From: Flavobacterium nitrogenifigens
GTDB taxonomy: Bacteria > Bacteroidota > Bacteroidia > Flavobacteriales > Flavobacteriaceae
Assembly (NCBI RefSeq): GCF_003254565.1
Contig: NZ_QJRI01000167.1
Span: forward strand, 62,001-126,000
Length of the DNA: 64,000 nucleotides
Reading direction: 5' to 3'
A program made the translations under genes and the position numbers. The notes under the pieces were generated by a model. It had not been told where the DNA came from. It saw nothing but the letters and a program-made list of their open reading frames with translations, and searched no databases. This document shows positions 7,964 through 15,745 of the stretch, piece after piece (within the stretch, counting starts at the first letter, position 1; every line of letters starts with the position of its first letter).

Positions 7964-8374
7964 ATGACAAAACAAATATGGTTGAATCTTCCTGTAAAGG
8001 ATGTGGCAAAAGCGAAAGACTTTTTCTGGAAAATTGGTTTTTCGTTTAATGAACAGCATGATACGCCAAGTTCGACGTGCATGGTTGTAGGTGAAGGACA
8101 TTTTGTAATAATGCTTTTTGAAGAAATGCTTTTTTCAAGTTTTTCTCAAAACAGTATTACCGATACGAAATCAAGTTCAGAAGTCTTGATTTCGATCGAC
8201 GCAGAAAGCAGAGAAGAAGTTGATGAATTAGCTGAAAAAGTCAAAGAAGCCGGCGGAAACGTTTTTGCTCCTCCAGCAGAAAGTCAAGGCTGGATGTACG
8301 GCTGCGGCTTTACCGATTTGGATGGTCATCGTTGGAATGTTTTATTTATGGATTTTAGTAAATTACCAGATTAA
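7964..8374 (+). CDS. VOC family protein, paralogue of the one at 6980
   Basis: A 136-residue VOC domain, the same length as the protein at 6980 and similar along its whole length (opening LNLPVKDVAKAKDFFWKIGF, ending DLDGHRWNVLFMD). It is separated from the next gene by a single base (stop ends 8374, ATG at 8376), so the two are almost certainly co-translated. Function within the VOC superfamily is not resolved. Confidence 0.85.
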   Translation: MTKQIWLNLPVKDVAKAKDFFWKIGFSFNEQHDTPSSTCMVVGEGHFVIMLFEEMLFSSFSQNSITDTKSSSEVLISIDAESREEVDELAEKVKEAGGNVFAPPAESQGWMYGCGFTDLDGHRWNVLFMDFSKLPD

Positions 8375-8375
8375 A

Positions 8376-8813
8376 ATGGAAAAATTAGTGTTTAATATTG
8401 AGATAAAGGCTTCTAAAGAAAAGATTTGGAAAGTCTTATGGGACGATGAAACGTATAGAAAGTGGACAAGCGCTTTTTGCGAAGGAAGTTATGCAGAATC
8501 GACATGGAATGAAGGAGACAAAATTTATTTTTTAGGTCCTGGCGGAGCAGGAATGAATAGTCTTATTGAAACTAAAATGCCGAACGAATATATGGCTTTT
8601 AAGCATCTTGGTGAAATCAAAGATTTTAAAGAAGTGCCGCCAAATGCGGAGACGGAAAAATGGAGTGGTGCAATGGAAACTTATAAACTGACTCAAAAAG
8701 GAGATGCTGTAAATCTTCATGTTGAGGTAGATGTAATTGAAAAACATATTGATTATTTCAAAGATGCCTTTCCAAAAGCGGTGGAATTGATTAAAGAATT
8801 GTCTGAGAAGTAA
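8376..8813 (+). CDS. SRPBCC domain-containing protein
   Basis: A 145-residue START-like protein beginning MEKLVFNIEIKASKEKIWKV, typical of the polyketide-cyclase/AHSA1 branch, with the long C-terminal helix at ~122-143. An upstream in-frame start at 8265 lies inside the preceding VOC gene and would add 37 residues unlike the family, so I take the ATG at 8376. It is the second half of the repeated VOC-SRPBCC pair. Confidence 0.85.
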   Translation: MEKLVFNIEIKASKEKIWKVLWDDETYRKWTSAFCEGSYAESTWNEGDKIYFLGPGGAGMNSLIETKMPNEYMAFKHLGEIKDFKEVPPNAETEKWSGAMETYKLTQKGDAVNLHVEVDVIEKHIDYFKDAFPKAVELIKELSEK

Positions 8814-8884
8814 AAGCAAGAGAATAGAAGAAAGAAGAGCAACTAATAATTTAAAATTTATAATTAACAATTAAAAAAAATATC

Positions 8885-9322
8885 ATGGCAACAGTAAATC
8901 CTTATTTATTATTTAATGGAAATTGCGAACAAGCATTTCTATTTTACAAATCCGTTTTTGGAGGTGAATTTCCATATATTGGAAAATTTAAAGACATGCC
9001 AAAAGAAGAAGGATGTGATCAAGTTTCTGAAGCAGACGCTGAAAGAATAATGCACGTTTCCCTTCCAATTGGAGATACTATTTTAATGGGAAGTGATAGT
9101 TCGACAAGATTTGGCGATTTGCCTATTGGAGAAAACTTTTCCGTTTCTATTAATACAGAAAGCACAGAAGAGGCAGATAGAATTTTTAATGGACTTTCTG
9201 CAGGAGGAAAAGTAGAAATGCCAATGAACAAAACTTTCTGGGGAGCTTATTTCGGAATGTTTAAAGACAAATTTGGAATCAATTGGATGGTAAATTTTGA
9301 CGAAAACATGAACAAGAAATAA
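8885..9322 (+). CDS. PhnB-like VOC family protein
   Basis: A 145-residue protein of the PhnB/YjdN-like VOC group. Hallmarks are YLLFNGNCEQAFLFYKSVFG at the N-terminus, MHVSLPIGDTILMGSD in the middle and TFWGAYFGMFKDKFGINWMV near the end. Older annotations call this group 3-demethylubiquinone 3-methyltransferase-like, but no methyltransferase motif is present. It is the last gene of the cluster and is followed by a terminator. Confidence 0.85.
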   Translation: MATVNPYLLFNGNCEQAFLFYKSVFGGEFPYIGKFKDMPKEEGCDQVSEADAERIMHVSLPIGDTILMGSDSSTRFGDLPIGENFSVSINTESTEEADRIFNGLSAGGKVEMPMNKTFWGAYFGMFKDKFGINWMVNFDENMNKK

Positions 9323-9373
9323 CATAAAAGTTATGTTATTTTAATAATAAAACAGAAATGTTAAATTACTCGA

Positions 9374-9400
9374 AAAAGCACATGGAAATGTGCTTTTTTG
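9374..9400 (+). terminator. Terminator after the VOC/SRPBCC cluster
   Basis: AAGCACAT pairs with ATGTGCTT around a short loop, followed by TTTT. A possible long reading of the next gene would start with a TTG inside this hairpin, which argues for the later serB start. Confidence 0.85.
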
Positions 9401-9478
9401 TTTCAAAAAAACAATGATTATTCTTTTTTATCAACAAGAGATTGCCGATTTTTGTCGCTTCATAATCAAGAAAGAAAA

Positions 9479-10708
9479 ATGGCAGCAGAAGATAAAGAAA
9501 TTATTTTATTAAAAGTTTCTGGACACGATAAAATTGGAGTTACAGCAGGTTTAACAGCTGTATTAGCAACGTACGACGCTAATATTTTAGATATCGGGCA
9601 AGCTGATATACATGATACACTTTCCTTAGGAATTTTGTTCGAGATTGCTGCAGGATCTTCATCTGCACCCGTTTTAAAAGATCTTTTGTTTAAAGCATAC
9701 GAATTGGAAATCAAAGTAAAATTTATTCCGATTTCTATTGAAGATTACGAAACTTGGGTAAAATCACAATCAAAACAACGTTATATCATCAATATTTTGG
9801 GAGAAAAACTGGCAGCTTCACAATTGTCTGCAGTGACCCAAATATTGTCAGATCAAAATTTAAATATCGATTCAATTATCCGATTAACAGGAAGAACTTC
9901 TATTGTAGAAAAAGAAGAATATCCACGTTCTTGTATTCAATTGTCTGTAACGGGCGAAATTGTAAACAAGATTATGATGACGGCAAGTTTTATGGAAATT
10001 TCCAGAACGCTCAACGTTGATATCTCTTTCCAGGAAGATAATATTTACAGAAGAAACCGCCGTTTGGTTTGCTTTGATATGGATTCGACTTTAATTCAAA
10101 CTGAAGTAATCGATGAATTGGCAGAATTGAATGGAGTAGGAGATCAAGTTCGCGCCATTACAGAATCGGCTATGAACGGTGAAATTGATTTCAACGAAAG
10201 TTTCAAAAAGCGTATGGCTCTTTTGGAAGGTTTAAGCGAAGAAGTGTTGCAAAACGTTGCGATTAATTTACCAATCACGCAAGGCGCACATCGTTTGATG
10301 AAAGCTTTAAAATACTATGGTTATAAAACCGCAATTCTTTCAGGAGGATTTACATATTTTGGAGAATACCTTCAAAAAGAATTAGGAATAGATTATGTTC
10401 ACGCCAATCAATTAGAAATAAAAGATGGTAAACTAACCGGTAAATATATCGGCGATATCGTAGACGGTCAGAAAAAAGCAGAATATCTAAAAGCAATTGC
10501 CGAAAAAGAAGGAATCCACATCAACCAGACAATCGCAGTTGGTGATGGAGCAAACGATTTGCCAATGCTAAACTTAGCAGGCCTAGGAATTGCTTTCCAC
10601 GCTAAACCAAAAGTAAAAGAAAGTGCTTCAACTTCAATATCAAGTTTAGGTCTTGACGGTGTTTTATACCTTTTAGGATATCACGATAGATATATTGATA
10701 TGATGTAA
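9479..10708 (+). CDS. serB: Phosphoserine phosphatase with N-terminal ACT domains
   Basis: A 409-residue enzyme catalysing the last step of serine synthesis. Residues ~8-180 contain two ACT-like domains, probably for amino-acid sensing. The HAD phosphatase domain starts with CFDMDST (nucleophile D200, D202), continues with LSGGFT (287-292) and ends with GDGANDLPML (355-364). I start it at the ATG at 9479 because the longer reading begins in the preceding terminator. Confidence 0.93.
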   Translation: MAAEDKEIILLKVSGHDKIGVTAGLTAVLATYDANILDIGQADIHDTLSLGILFEIAAGSSSAPVLKDLLFKAYELEIKVKFIPISIEDYETWVKSQSKQRYIINILGEKLAASQLSAVTQILSDQNLNIDSIIRLTGRTSIVEKEEYPRSCIQLSVTGEIVNKIMMTASFMEISRTLNVDISFQEDNIYRRNRRLVCFDMDSTLIQTEVIDELAELNGVGDQVRAITESAMNGEIDFNESFKKRMALLEGLSEEVLQNVAINLPITQGAHRLMKALKYYGYKTAILSGGFTYFGEYLQKELGIDYVHANQLEIKDGKLTGKYIGDIVDGQKKAEYLKAIAEKEGIHINQTIAVGDGANDLPMLNLAGLGIAFHAKPKVKESASTSISSLGLDGVLYLLGYHDRYIDMM

Positions 10709-10711
10709 TTT

Positions 10712-10800
10712 ACAAGTTATCACCCCGAGCGAAGTCGAAGAACCCGACCCATTTTTTGTCATCCCGAGGAACGAGGGATCTCCGCAAGTAGCTCGACAAT
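10712..10800. repeat. Dispersed GAGGAACGA-type repeat
   Basis: Contains CGAAGTCGAAGAACCCGA and GTCATCCCGAGGAACGAGG, followed by ATCTCCGCAAGTAGCTCGACAA. Related sequence occurs at 39822-39923 (GTCATCCTGAGGAACGAAGG), at 48853-48983 and as a fragment at 38552-38572. No coding potential is evident. Confidence 0.6.
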
Positions 10801-10816
10801 CAAAATAAAAAAAAAC

Positions 10817-10856
10817 AAACCTCAGTCTTTTTTAATAAAGAGCTGAGGTTTTTTAT
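10817..10856 (+). terminator. Terminator between serB and the convergent operon
   Basis: AAACCTCAG (10817-10825) pairs with CTGAGGTTT around a 17-nt loop, followed by TTTTATTT. It is 108 bp after the serB stop and could also serve the minus-strand genes, with an A-rich left flank. Confidence 0.75.
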
Positions 10857-10859
10857 TTG

Positions 10860-10950
10860 GGCATGTCCCGCCAGAAAAAGGCGGGTCGGGCTATCCGTTT
10901 CAATCTTTTATGCCGAACCCCGGCATAAAAGGATTTCCACTCCTATCCCT
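10860..10950 (+). repeat. GC-rich dispersed repeat, copy 1
   Basis: A ~91-nt element that begins GGCATGTCCCGCC and contains a CCCGCC/GGCGGG hairpin followed by GTCGGGCTATC. A second hairpin has arms TTTTATGCCG/CGGCATAAAA, and the element ends near CTATCCCTCATGCGGG. An inverted homologous copy is at 53030-53120. It is far more GC-rich than its surroundings, and its 3' end supplies the stop codon of the convergent membrane-protein gene. Confidence 0.7.
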
Positions 10951-11489
10951 CATGCGGGTTTAGTGGAATTGTTGGTTTGGAAATTGTAGAGTTTCTTGGC
11001 TTCTCTAAATTTATAAATAGAATTATAAATATCTTCATTTCGTCCTTTAACTAAACTGATTTCAGTTTTTATAGCGATTTCTTCAGGATTTGGAAGTTTA
11101 AATAAAATTTTTGAAAGAAATCCATCTAACTGTTTGGCATATTCAATTTTATCTTTCAGAATAAAATTTACATATGTATTTCCTCTGATAGAAATTACAC
11201 TTAATTTGTCAATATTGTGCCAATAAATTTTAATGTTATTTATATGATCGAAGAAATATGCTCCAGTAAGTTCAATTGCGGGTTGATTTTTTAAGTTTCG
11301 ATATAAATTTTTAATTGTTCTCTTTATGCGATTTTTAGTTAAGACAATTAAGAAAAAAGCTAAAATAATCCCAAAAGGTTGATTGTTGCTAAATAAAGTT
11401 AGTAAAATCAACAAAAAGGTAATAATCAAAAAAATAGCCGAATCAGTCCATAACTTAATAGAATAATATGGATAGAGAACATTATTCAC
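10950..11489 (-). CDS. Two-TM membrane protein with PH-like domain (STM3941-like)
   Basis: 179 residues. Two transmembrane helices lie at ~17-33 and ~38-50, followed by a basic stretch (KNRIKRTIKNLYRNLK) and a soluble domain whose pattern, with WHNIDKLSV in the middle, resembles the small STM3941-like membrane proteins. That family call is tentative. It overlaps the upstream 80-residue membrane protein by 8 bp, indicating translational coupling. The stop codon falls in a GC-rich dispersed repeat, so the last residues may derive from the repeat. Function unknown. Confidence 0.7.
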   Translation of the reverse strand: MNNVLYPYYSIKLWTDSAIFLIITFLLILLTLFSNNQPFGIILAFFLIVLTKNRIKRTIKNLYRNLKNQPAIELTGAYFFDHINNIKIYWHNIDKLSVISIRGNTYVNFILKDKIEYAKQLDGFLSKILFKLPNPEEIAIKTEISLVKGRNEDIYNSIYKFREAKKLYNFQTNNSTKPA

Positions 11490-11724
11490 GAGATTCTAAT
11501 TCTCGTTTCATTTCCTTTAAATTCTTCAGATTCAAAAAAAGAATAGGCAATAACGCAACAGGAATAACATTCATGGCACTAAACCCTTTCATAAAAACAA
11601 TGAATATATTAAGAATGAATAACATAAAAAGAACCACGCAAAAAATAGTATTCACGGTTTTTAATGTCTTCTGATTTTTAATCAGTTCTTCAGTGGTCAT
11701 TTCGCTGAATTTTGTGTCTTTCAT
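11482..11724 (-). CDS. Small two-TM membrane protein of unknown function
   Basis: 80 residues from the ATG at 11724 (a GTG at 11745 would overlap the previous gene's stop). A charged N-terminus (KDTKFSEMTTEELIKNQK) is followed by two transmembrane helices (~28-48 and ~52-68) and a basic C-terminal tail ending KRELESRE. It lies 14 bp after the GH3-like gene and overlaps the next gene by 8 bp. It is probably cotranscribed with both. I do not recognise a family. Confidence 0.7.
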   Translation of the reverse strand: MKDTKFSEMTTEELIKNQKTLKTVNTIFCVVLFMLFILNIFIVFMKGFSAMNVIPVALLPILFLNLKNLKEMKRELESRE

Positions 11725-11738
11725 TTTGCAAGTTGTTA

Positions 11739-13250
11739 TTAGCACATTTCTTTCAATTGTTCCAAATAATCTCTCTGATTTGAAAGTCTCGGAATCTTAT
11801 GCTGACCGCCCAATTTATCTCTTTCCTTTAGCCAGTCATAAAATAAGTTCTCTCTGGCAACATTGACCACCAAAGGATTTAAAGTCATATTGTTGTAGCG
11901 TTTCGCTTCGTAGTCGGAATTTAGGGTTTGCAAGGTTTCATCTAGTACTTTTTGGAAAAGTCCCACATCGGCAGGATCTTTCTTGAATTCGATCATCCAT
12001 TCATGAGCACCTTTTTCTTTATCGTGCATAAATATAGGCGCAACCGTATAATCGATAACTTCAGTTTGAGTCACCTGACAAGCTTTTGCAATTGCTTGAT
12101 CAGTATTTTCAACCATTAATTCTTCGCCAAAAACATTAATATGATGTTTGGTTCTTCCCGTAACTCTAATTCTGTACGGATTTAAAGAAGTAAAACGAAC
12201 CGTGTCGCCAATTAAATAACGCCACAAACCAGAATTTGTAGTAATAACAATAGCGTAATTTTTATTCAATTCAACATCTGCCAGACGAACCACTTTTTGG
12301 TTTGGAGTTCCAAAAGTATCCATCGGAATAAATTCATAGAAAATTCCGTAATCCAGCATTAATAATAAATCGCTCGAATTGTTTAAATCCTGAATCGCAA
12401 AAAAGCCTTCAGAAGCATTGTATATTTCGTAATATCTAAAATCTTTACTTGGCAATAGTTTTTTGTACTGTTCTCTATAAGGAGAAAAACTTACACCTCC
12501 ATGAAAGTAAACTTCCAGATTTGGCCAAAGTTCCAATAAGCTTTGTTTGCCTGTGTTTTCAAGAACTTTATTCATTAAAACCAGCATCCATGACGGAACT
12601 CCTGCAAAACTGGTTACATTCTCATTTTTGGTTTCGTTGATAATGGCTGCAATTTTCGTTTCCCATTCGCTCATTAACGAAGTTTTACTGCTTGGAGTAC
12701 TGCTGAATTCAGCCCAAATAGGCATGTTTTCAATCAAAATTGCCGATAAATCTCCAAAGAAAGTATTATTGTTTTCGTAAATCTGAGAACTTCCGCCTAA
12801 GCGAAGACTTTTTCCTAAAAACAGCTCAGAATCTTCATTATTATTTAGATAGAGACATAAAAGATCTTTACTGCCCTTGTAATGGCAATCTTCCAGAGCT
12901 TCGTTACTTACAGGTATAAATTTACTTTTGGCATTTGTTGTGCCACTCGATTTGGCAAACCATTTAATCGGACTTTCCCAAAAAACATTTTGTTCGCCCA
13001 AACGAGTACGTTCAATTAGAGGTTGTAATTCTTCATAAGTGGCAATAGGAACTCTTTCAGCAAATGTCTGATAAGAATTAATACTCGAAAACTCATATTT
13101 TTTTCCAATAACTGTATTTTCAGATGCCGTCAATAAGTTATGCAATAATTCTTCTTGAACTTCATTTGGGTATTTTAAAAAAAGCTCTATTTGATGAATC
13201 CTTTGTTTTAGGACCCAAGATGCAAACGAATTGATAATAGATAAAGGCAT
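11739..13250 (-). CDS. GH3 (auxin-responsive-like) acyl-adenylate-forming synthetase family protein
   Basis: 503 residues, full length for the bacterial branch of the GH3 family (PF03321). The AMP-binding P-loop-like motif is AKSSGTTNAKSKFIP near residue 98, and YEIYNASEGFF, IGDTVRFTSL and RIRVTGRTKHHINVFGEELM correspond to the later adenylation motifs. Plant GH3 enzymes conjugate amino acids to acyl acids via acyl-adenylates. Bacteroidota homologues are common but their substrates are unknown. First gene of a three-gene leftward operon with two small membrane proteins. Confidence 0.88.
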   Translation of the reverse strand: MPLSIINSFASWVLKQRIHQIELFLKYPNEVQEELLHNLLTASENTVIGKKYEFSSINSYQTFAERVPIATYEELQPLIERTRLGEQNVFWESPIKWFAKSSGTTNAKSKFIPVSNEALEDCHYKGSKDLLCLYLNNNEDSELFLGKSLRLGGSSQIYENNNTFFGDLSAILIENMPIWAEFSSTPSSKTSLMSEWETKIAAIINETKNENVTSFAGVPSWMLVLMNKVLENTGKQSLLELWPNLEVYFHGGVSFSPYREQYKKLLPSKDFRYYEIYNASEGFFAIQDLNNSSDLLLMLDYGIFYEFIPMDTFGTPNQKVVRLADVELNKNYAIVITTNSGLWRYLIGDTVRFTSLNPYRIRVTGRTKHHINVFGEELMVENTDQAIAKACQVTQTEVIDYTVAPIFMHDKEKGAHEWMIEFKKDPADVGLFQKVLDETLQTLNSDYEAKRYNNMTLNPLVVNVARENLFYDWLKERDKLGGQHKIPRLSNQRDYLEQLKEMC

Positions 13251-13322
13251 GAATCTGTTTTTAAGTTAACTGATTTTAGGTTTTAAATCTTACAATCTGT
13301 GTAAAACAAAAAAACTTAAAAT

Positions 13323-13352
13323 TTGAATATCGAGAGACAAATAGTAACTTTG
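13323..13352 (+). promoter_or_regulatory. Consensus Bacteroidota promoter upstream of the DUF2797 gene
   Basis: TTG (13323-13325), a 19-nt spacer and TAACTTTG (13345-13352) match the ideal sigma-A consensus of this phylum. The next plus-strand start codon is 140 bp downstream, implying a leader of about 135 nt, within which I see no ORF or clear riboswitch fold. Confidence 0.7.
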
Positions 13353-13492
13353 TCTTCATATCAAAAATAATATTTTTTTGTAAAAAACAATTCTATTTGA
13401 AGTAAAGATTCTATCTAATTAAACGAATTTTAACACAAAAAATTTTAAATCTTTTGATAAATCGAAATCAGCAATTATAAATAAAAAGACGA

Positions 13493-14287
13493 ATGCAATA
13501 TCAAGGTGTACTGACAAAAATGCAAACTGAACTAGGGAGTCCAATTCAATACTATTTGGTTTTTGAGGATAATTTTCTGAATGTAAACCAATTATTAGAT
13601 AAAGAAATTGAAATCAATTTTGTAGGCACCCAATGCTTAAATTGTGGTAAAAAGAAAAAAATATACCGACAAGGTTTTTGCTACGAATGTTTTTATTCTA
13701 GTCCAGCAGTTGGAGATTGGATTATGAGGCCAGAATTGAGTACGGCACATTTAGGAATTGCTGATAGAGATTTAGAATACGAATCAAAGGCTCAGTTGCA
13801 GCCACATATTGTGTATTTGGCTTCGGCGAGCGAAATAAAAGTTGGCGTAACCCGTAAAGCACAGATTCCGACACGATGGATCGATCAAGGTGCTTCTCAA
13901 GCGATTGCAATTGTTGAGGTTCCAAACCGCTATTTGGCAGGAATAACAGAGGTTGCGTTAAAAGATCATTATACAGATAAAACAAATTGGAGAAAAATGC
14001 TGCAAAACTCTGTTGAGAGTTTTGATTTAATTGCTGAAAAAGCCAAAATTGAAAGTCTTATTCCTCAAGAAGTTAGAGATTATTTTTATGCTGAAAAAAA
14101 TGATGTTTACGAACTTCAATATCCAGTTTTAACCTATCCTGCAAAAGTAAATAGTTTAAACTTAGATAAGACACCTTCTTTTAGCGGAAAATTAACGGGA
14201 ATTAAAGGCCAGTATTTGTTATTTGAAAATGGAACCGTTTTTAATGTTCGTGGTTCTGAAGGTTATGTTGTAACAATAGACGTCTAA
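13493..14287 (+). CDS. DUF2797 domain-containing protein
   Basis: 264 residues matching DUF2797 (PF10977). A probable zinc-binding cluster, CLNC (C48, C51) and CYEC (C63, C66), lies in the N-terminal third. Further family-like segments are IVYLASASEIKVGVTRKAQIP and the central ASQAIAIVEVPNRYLAGITE, a stretch reminiscent of GIY-YIG-fold proteins (inference). Cytoplasmic. No function is established. It is monocistronic between GH3 (divergent) and GT9. Confidence 0.85.
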   Translation: MQYQGVLTKMQTELGSPIQYYLVFEDNFLNVNQLLDKEIEINFVGTQCLNCGKKKKIYRQGFCYECFYSSPAVGDWIMRPELSTAHLGIADRDLEYESKAQLQPHIVYLASASEIKVGVTRKAQIPTRWIDQGASQAIAIVEVPNRYLAGITEVALKDHYTDKTNWRKMLQNSVESFDLIAEKAKIESLIPQEVRDYFYAEKNDVYELQYPVLTYPAKVNSLNLDKTPSFSGKLTGIKGQYLLFENGTVFNVRGSEGYVVTIDV

Positions 14288-14532
14288 ATTTATTTGGGAT
14301 CTGTCGATGGTTTTTGTATAACTGTCTATTACTTTGTTGATTAGATAATAATTTATTGTAATTTTATATCAATTCCAAAAACAAAAAAATGTAAATATTG
14401 ATACATTTGATTACAATTTTGTAACAAATGCTTATTGGAAGAATTTATTTTTAGAAAATAAAAGAAGGTAGATTTGAAACTGCCACTGTTTTTAAAATTA
14501 ATCAAGATTTATAATCGTAAATTATTCCATAA

Positions 14533-15615
14533 ATGAGTGTTTTAAACAAAATAAATGTGCACAGACGTAGCATAATGCGAAGCCTCACAAAGAATGTTGG
14601 AAAGGCAAATATGCAGGATGATTTTATTTTGGTCGATAAGAACGAAATCAAAAAAGTTCTGATTTGCAGACCAAATGGAAGATTAGGAAATCTCTTATTG
14701 ATTACACCACTCGTTCAGGAAGTGTCAGAAATGTTTCCAAATTGTAAAATTGATTTATTTGTTAAAGGAACATTGGCTCCCATTATTTTTGAAAAATATG
14801 AGGTAGTTGATAAAATAATTCATTTGCCTAAAAAGCCATTTAAAAATTTATTAGCTTATTCAAAAGTTTGGATTTCGTTAAAAAAAGCACACTACGATTT
14901 GGCTATTAATGTTGATCAAAACTCCTCTTCAGGCCGATTAGCGGTTCAGTTTTCTAATGCTAAATACAAATTTTTCGGAGATTCAGGTGAGGAATCAACA
15001 GAGCAGAAAAGTGGCTTTGAACACATTGCAAAATATCCAGTTTATAATTTTCGAAATTATTTGTCAAAATTAAGATTACCAACAAACAGTAATAAAATAA
15101 TTCCTCCTTTAGATCTTAAATTATCAGCTTCTGAAATTGCAAAAGGCAGAAAAATATTAAACGAATTGGCGAATAACGATAAAAAAACGATTTGTATTTT
15201 TACTTATGCCACAGGAACAAAATGTCTTTCAGAAGATTGGTGGGAAAAGTTTTATTCGATGCTTACCTCAGAATATAAAGAGTATAATATTATTGAAATT
15301 TTGCCTGTAGAAAATGTATCTCAAATCGGATTTAAAGCGCCAACATTTTACAGTAAAGATATTCGCGAAATAGGATCTGTTATTACAAATGCCGATTTAT
15401 TTGTTGGCGCCGATAGCGGAATCATGCATTTGTCAAGTGCCGTACATACACCAACTATAGGACTGTTTTCTGTTTCTAATTTAAAAAAATATGAGCCTTA
15501 TGATAATTGCAGTGTCGGCATAGATGTAAATCTCTACACGAAAAAGAAATACATAAAAACTATCAACACAATTTTGAATAACGGTAGATTGAACGGCTTG
15601 TCAAGGGCAATTTAA
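14533..15615 (+). CDS. Glycosyltransferase family 9 (heptosyltransferase-like)
   Basis: 360 residues with the GT9/ADP-heptose:LPS heptosyltransferase pattern. The N-terminal Rossmann start is KKVLICRPNGRLGNLLLITP; the middle has FTYATGTKCLSEDWW (nucleotide-sugar region) and the donor-binding signature is GADSGIMHLSSAVHTPTIGL. The first ~27 residues are extra and basic, so the true start could be the internal Met at 27. It is a lone gene with a terminator at its stop codon. It probably acts in LPS or other surface glycan assembly, but the acceptor is unknown. Confidence 0.85.
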   Translation: MSVLNKINVHRRSIMRSLTKNVGKANMQDDFILVDKNEIKKVLICRPNGRLGNLLLITPLVQEVSEMFPNCKIDLFVKGTLAPIIFEKYEVVDKIIHLPKKPFKNLLAYSKVWISLKKAHYDLAINVDQNSSSGRLAVQFSNAKYKFFGDSGEESTEQKSGFEHIAKYPVYNFRNYLSKLRLPTNSNKIIPPLDLKLSASEIAKGRKILNELANNDKKTICIFTYATGTKCLSEDWWEKFYSMLTSEYKEYNIIEILPVENVSQIGFKAPTFYSKDIREIGSVITNADLFVGADSGIMHLSSAVHTPTIGLFSVSNLKKYEPYDNCSVGIDVNLYTKKKYIKTINTILNNGRLNGLSRAI

Positions 15616-15657
15616 AAGCAAAAAATCCTGTTCATTTGAACAGGATTTTTTGCTTTT
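15614..15657. terminator. Bidirectional terminator between GT9 and the AsmA-like gene
   Basis: A perfect 20-bp stem with a 4-nt ATTT loop. The arms include AATCCTGTTC and GAACAGGATT flanked by A-rich and T-rich outer parts, so it can act on both strands. It overlaps the last two bases of the GT9 stop codon. Confidence 0.9.
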
Positions 15658-15742
15658 AAAGATGCTAAGCTTCTAAGGCGCTGAGGTCCTAAGCTTTTTT
15701 TTAGCTTTAGAAAAGCTTAGCACCTTAGCATCTCAGCATCTT
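15658..15742. repeat. CTTAG-type palindromic repeat
   Basis: AAGATGCTAAGC on the left pairs imperfectly with CTTAGCATCTCAGCATCTT on the right through several CTAAG/CTTAG units. Its right end abuts the stop codon of the AsmA-like gene. Same family as 3407-3443 and 4325-4393. Confidence 0.6.
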
Positions 15743-15745
15743 TTT

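Noticed and set aside
8265-8375. N-terminal extension of the second SRPBCC protein
   Set aside because: The extra codons overlap the preceding VOC gene in another frame and do not resemble the family.
9398-9478. Early TTG start of serB
   Set aside because: The TTG lies in the preceding terminator hairpin; the ATG at 9479 gives the expected ACT-domain start.
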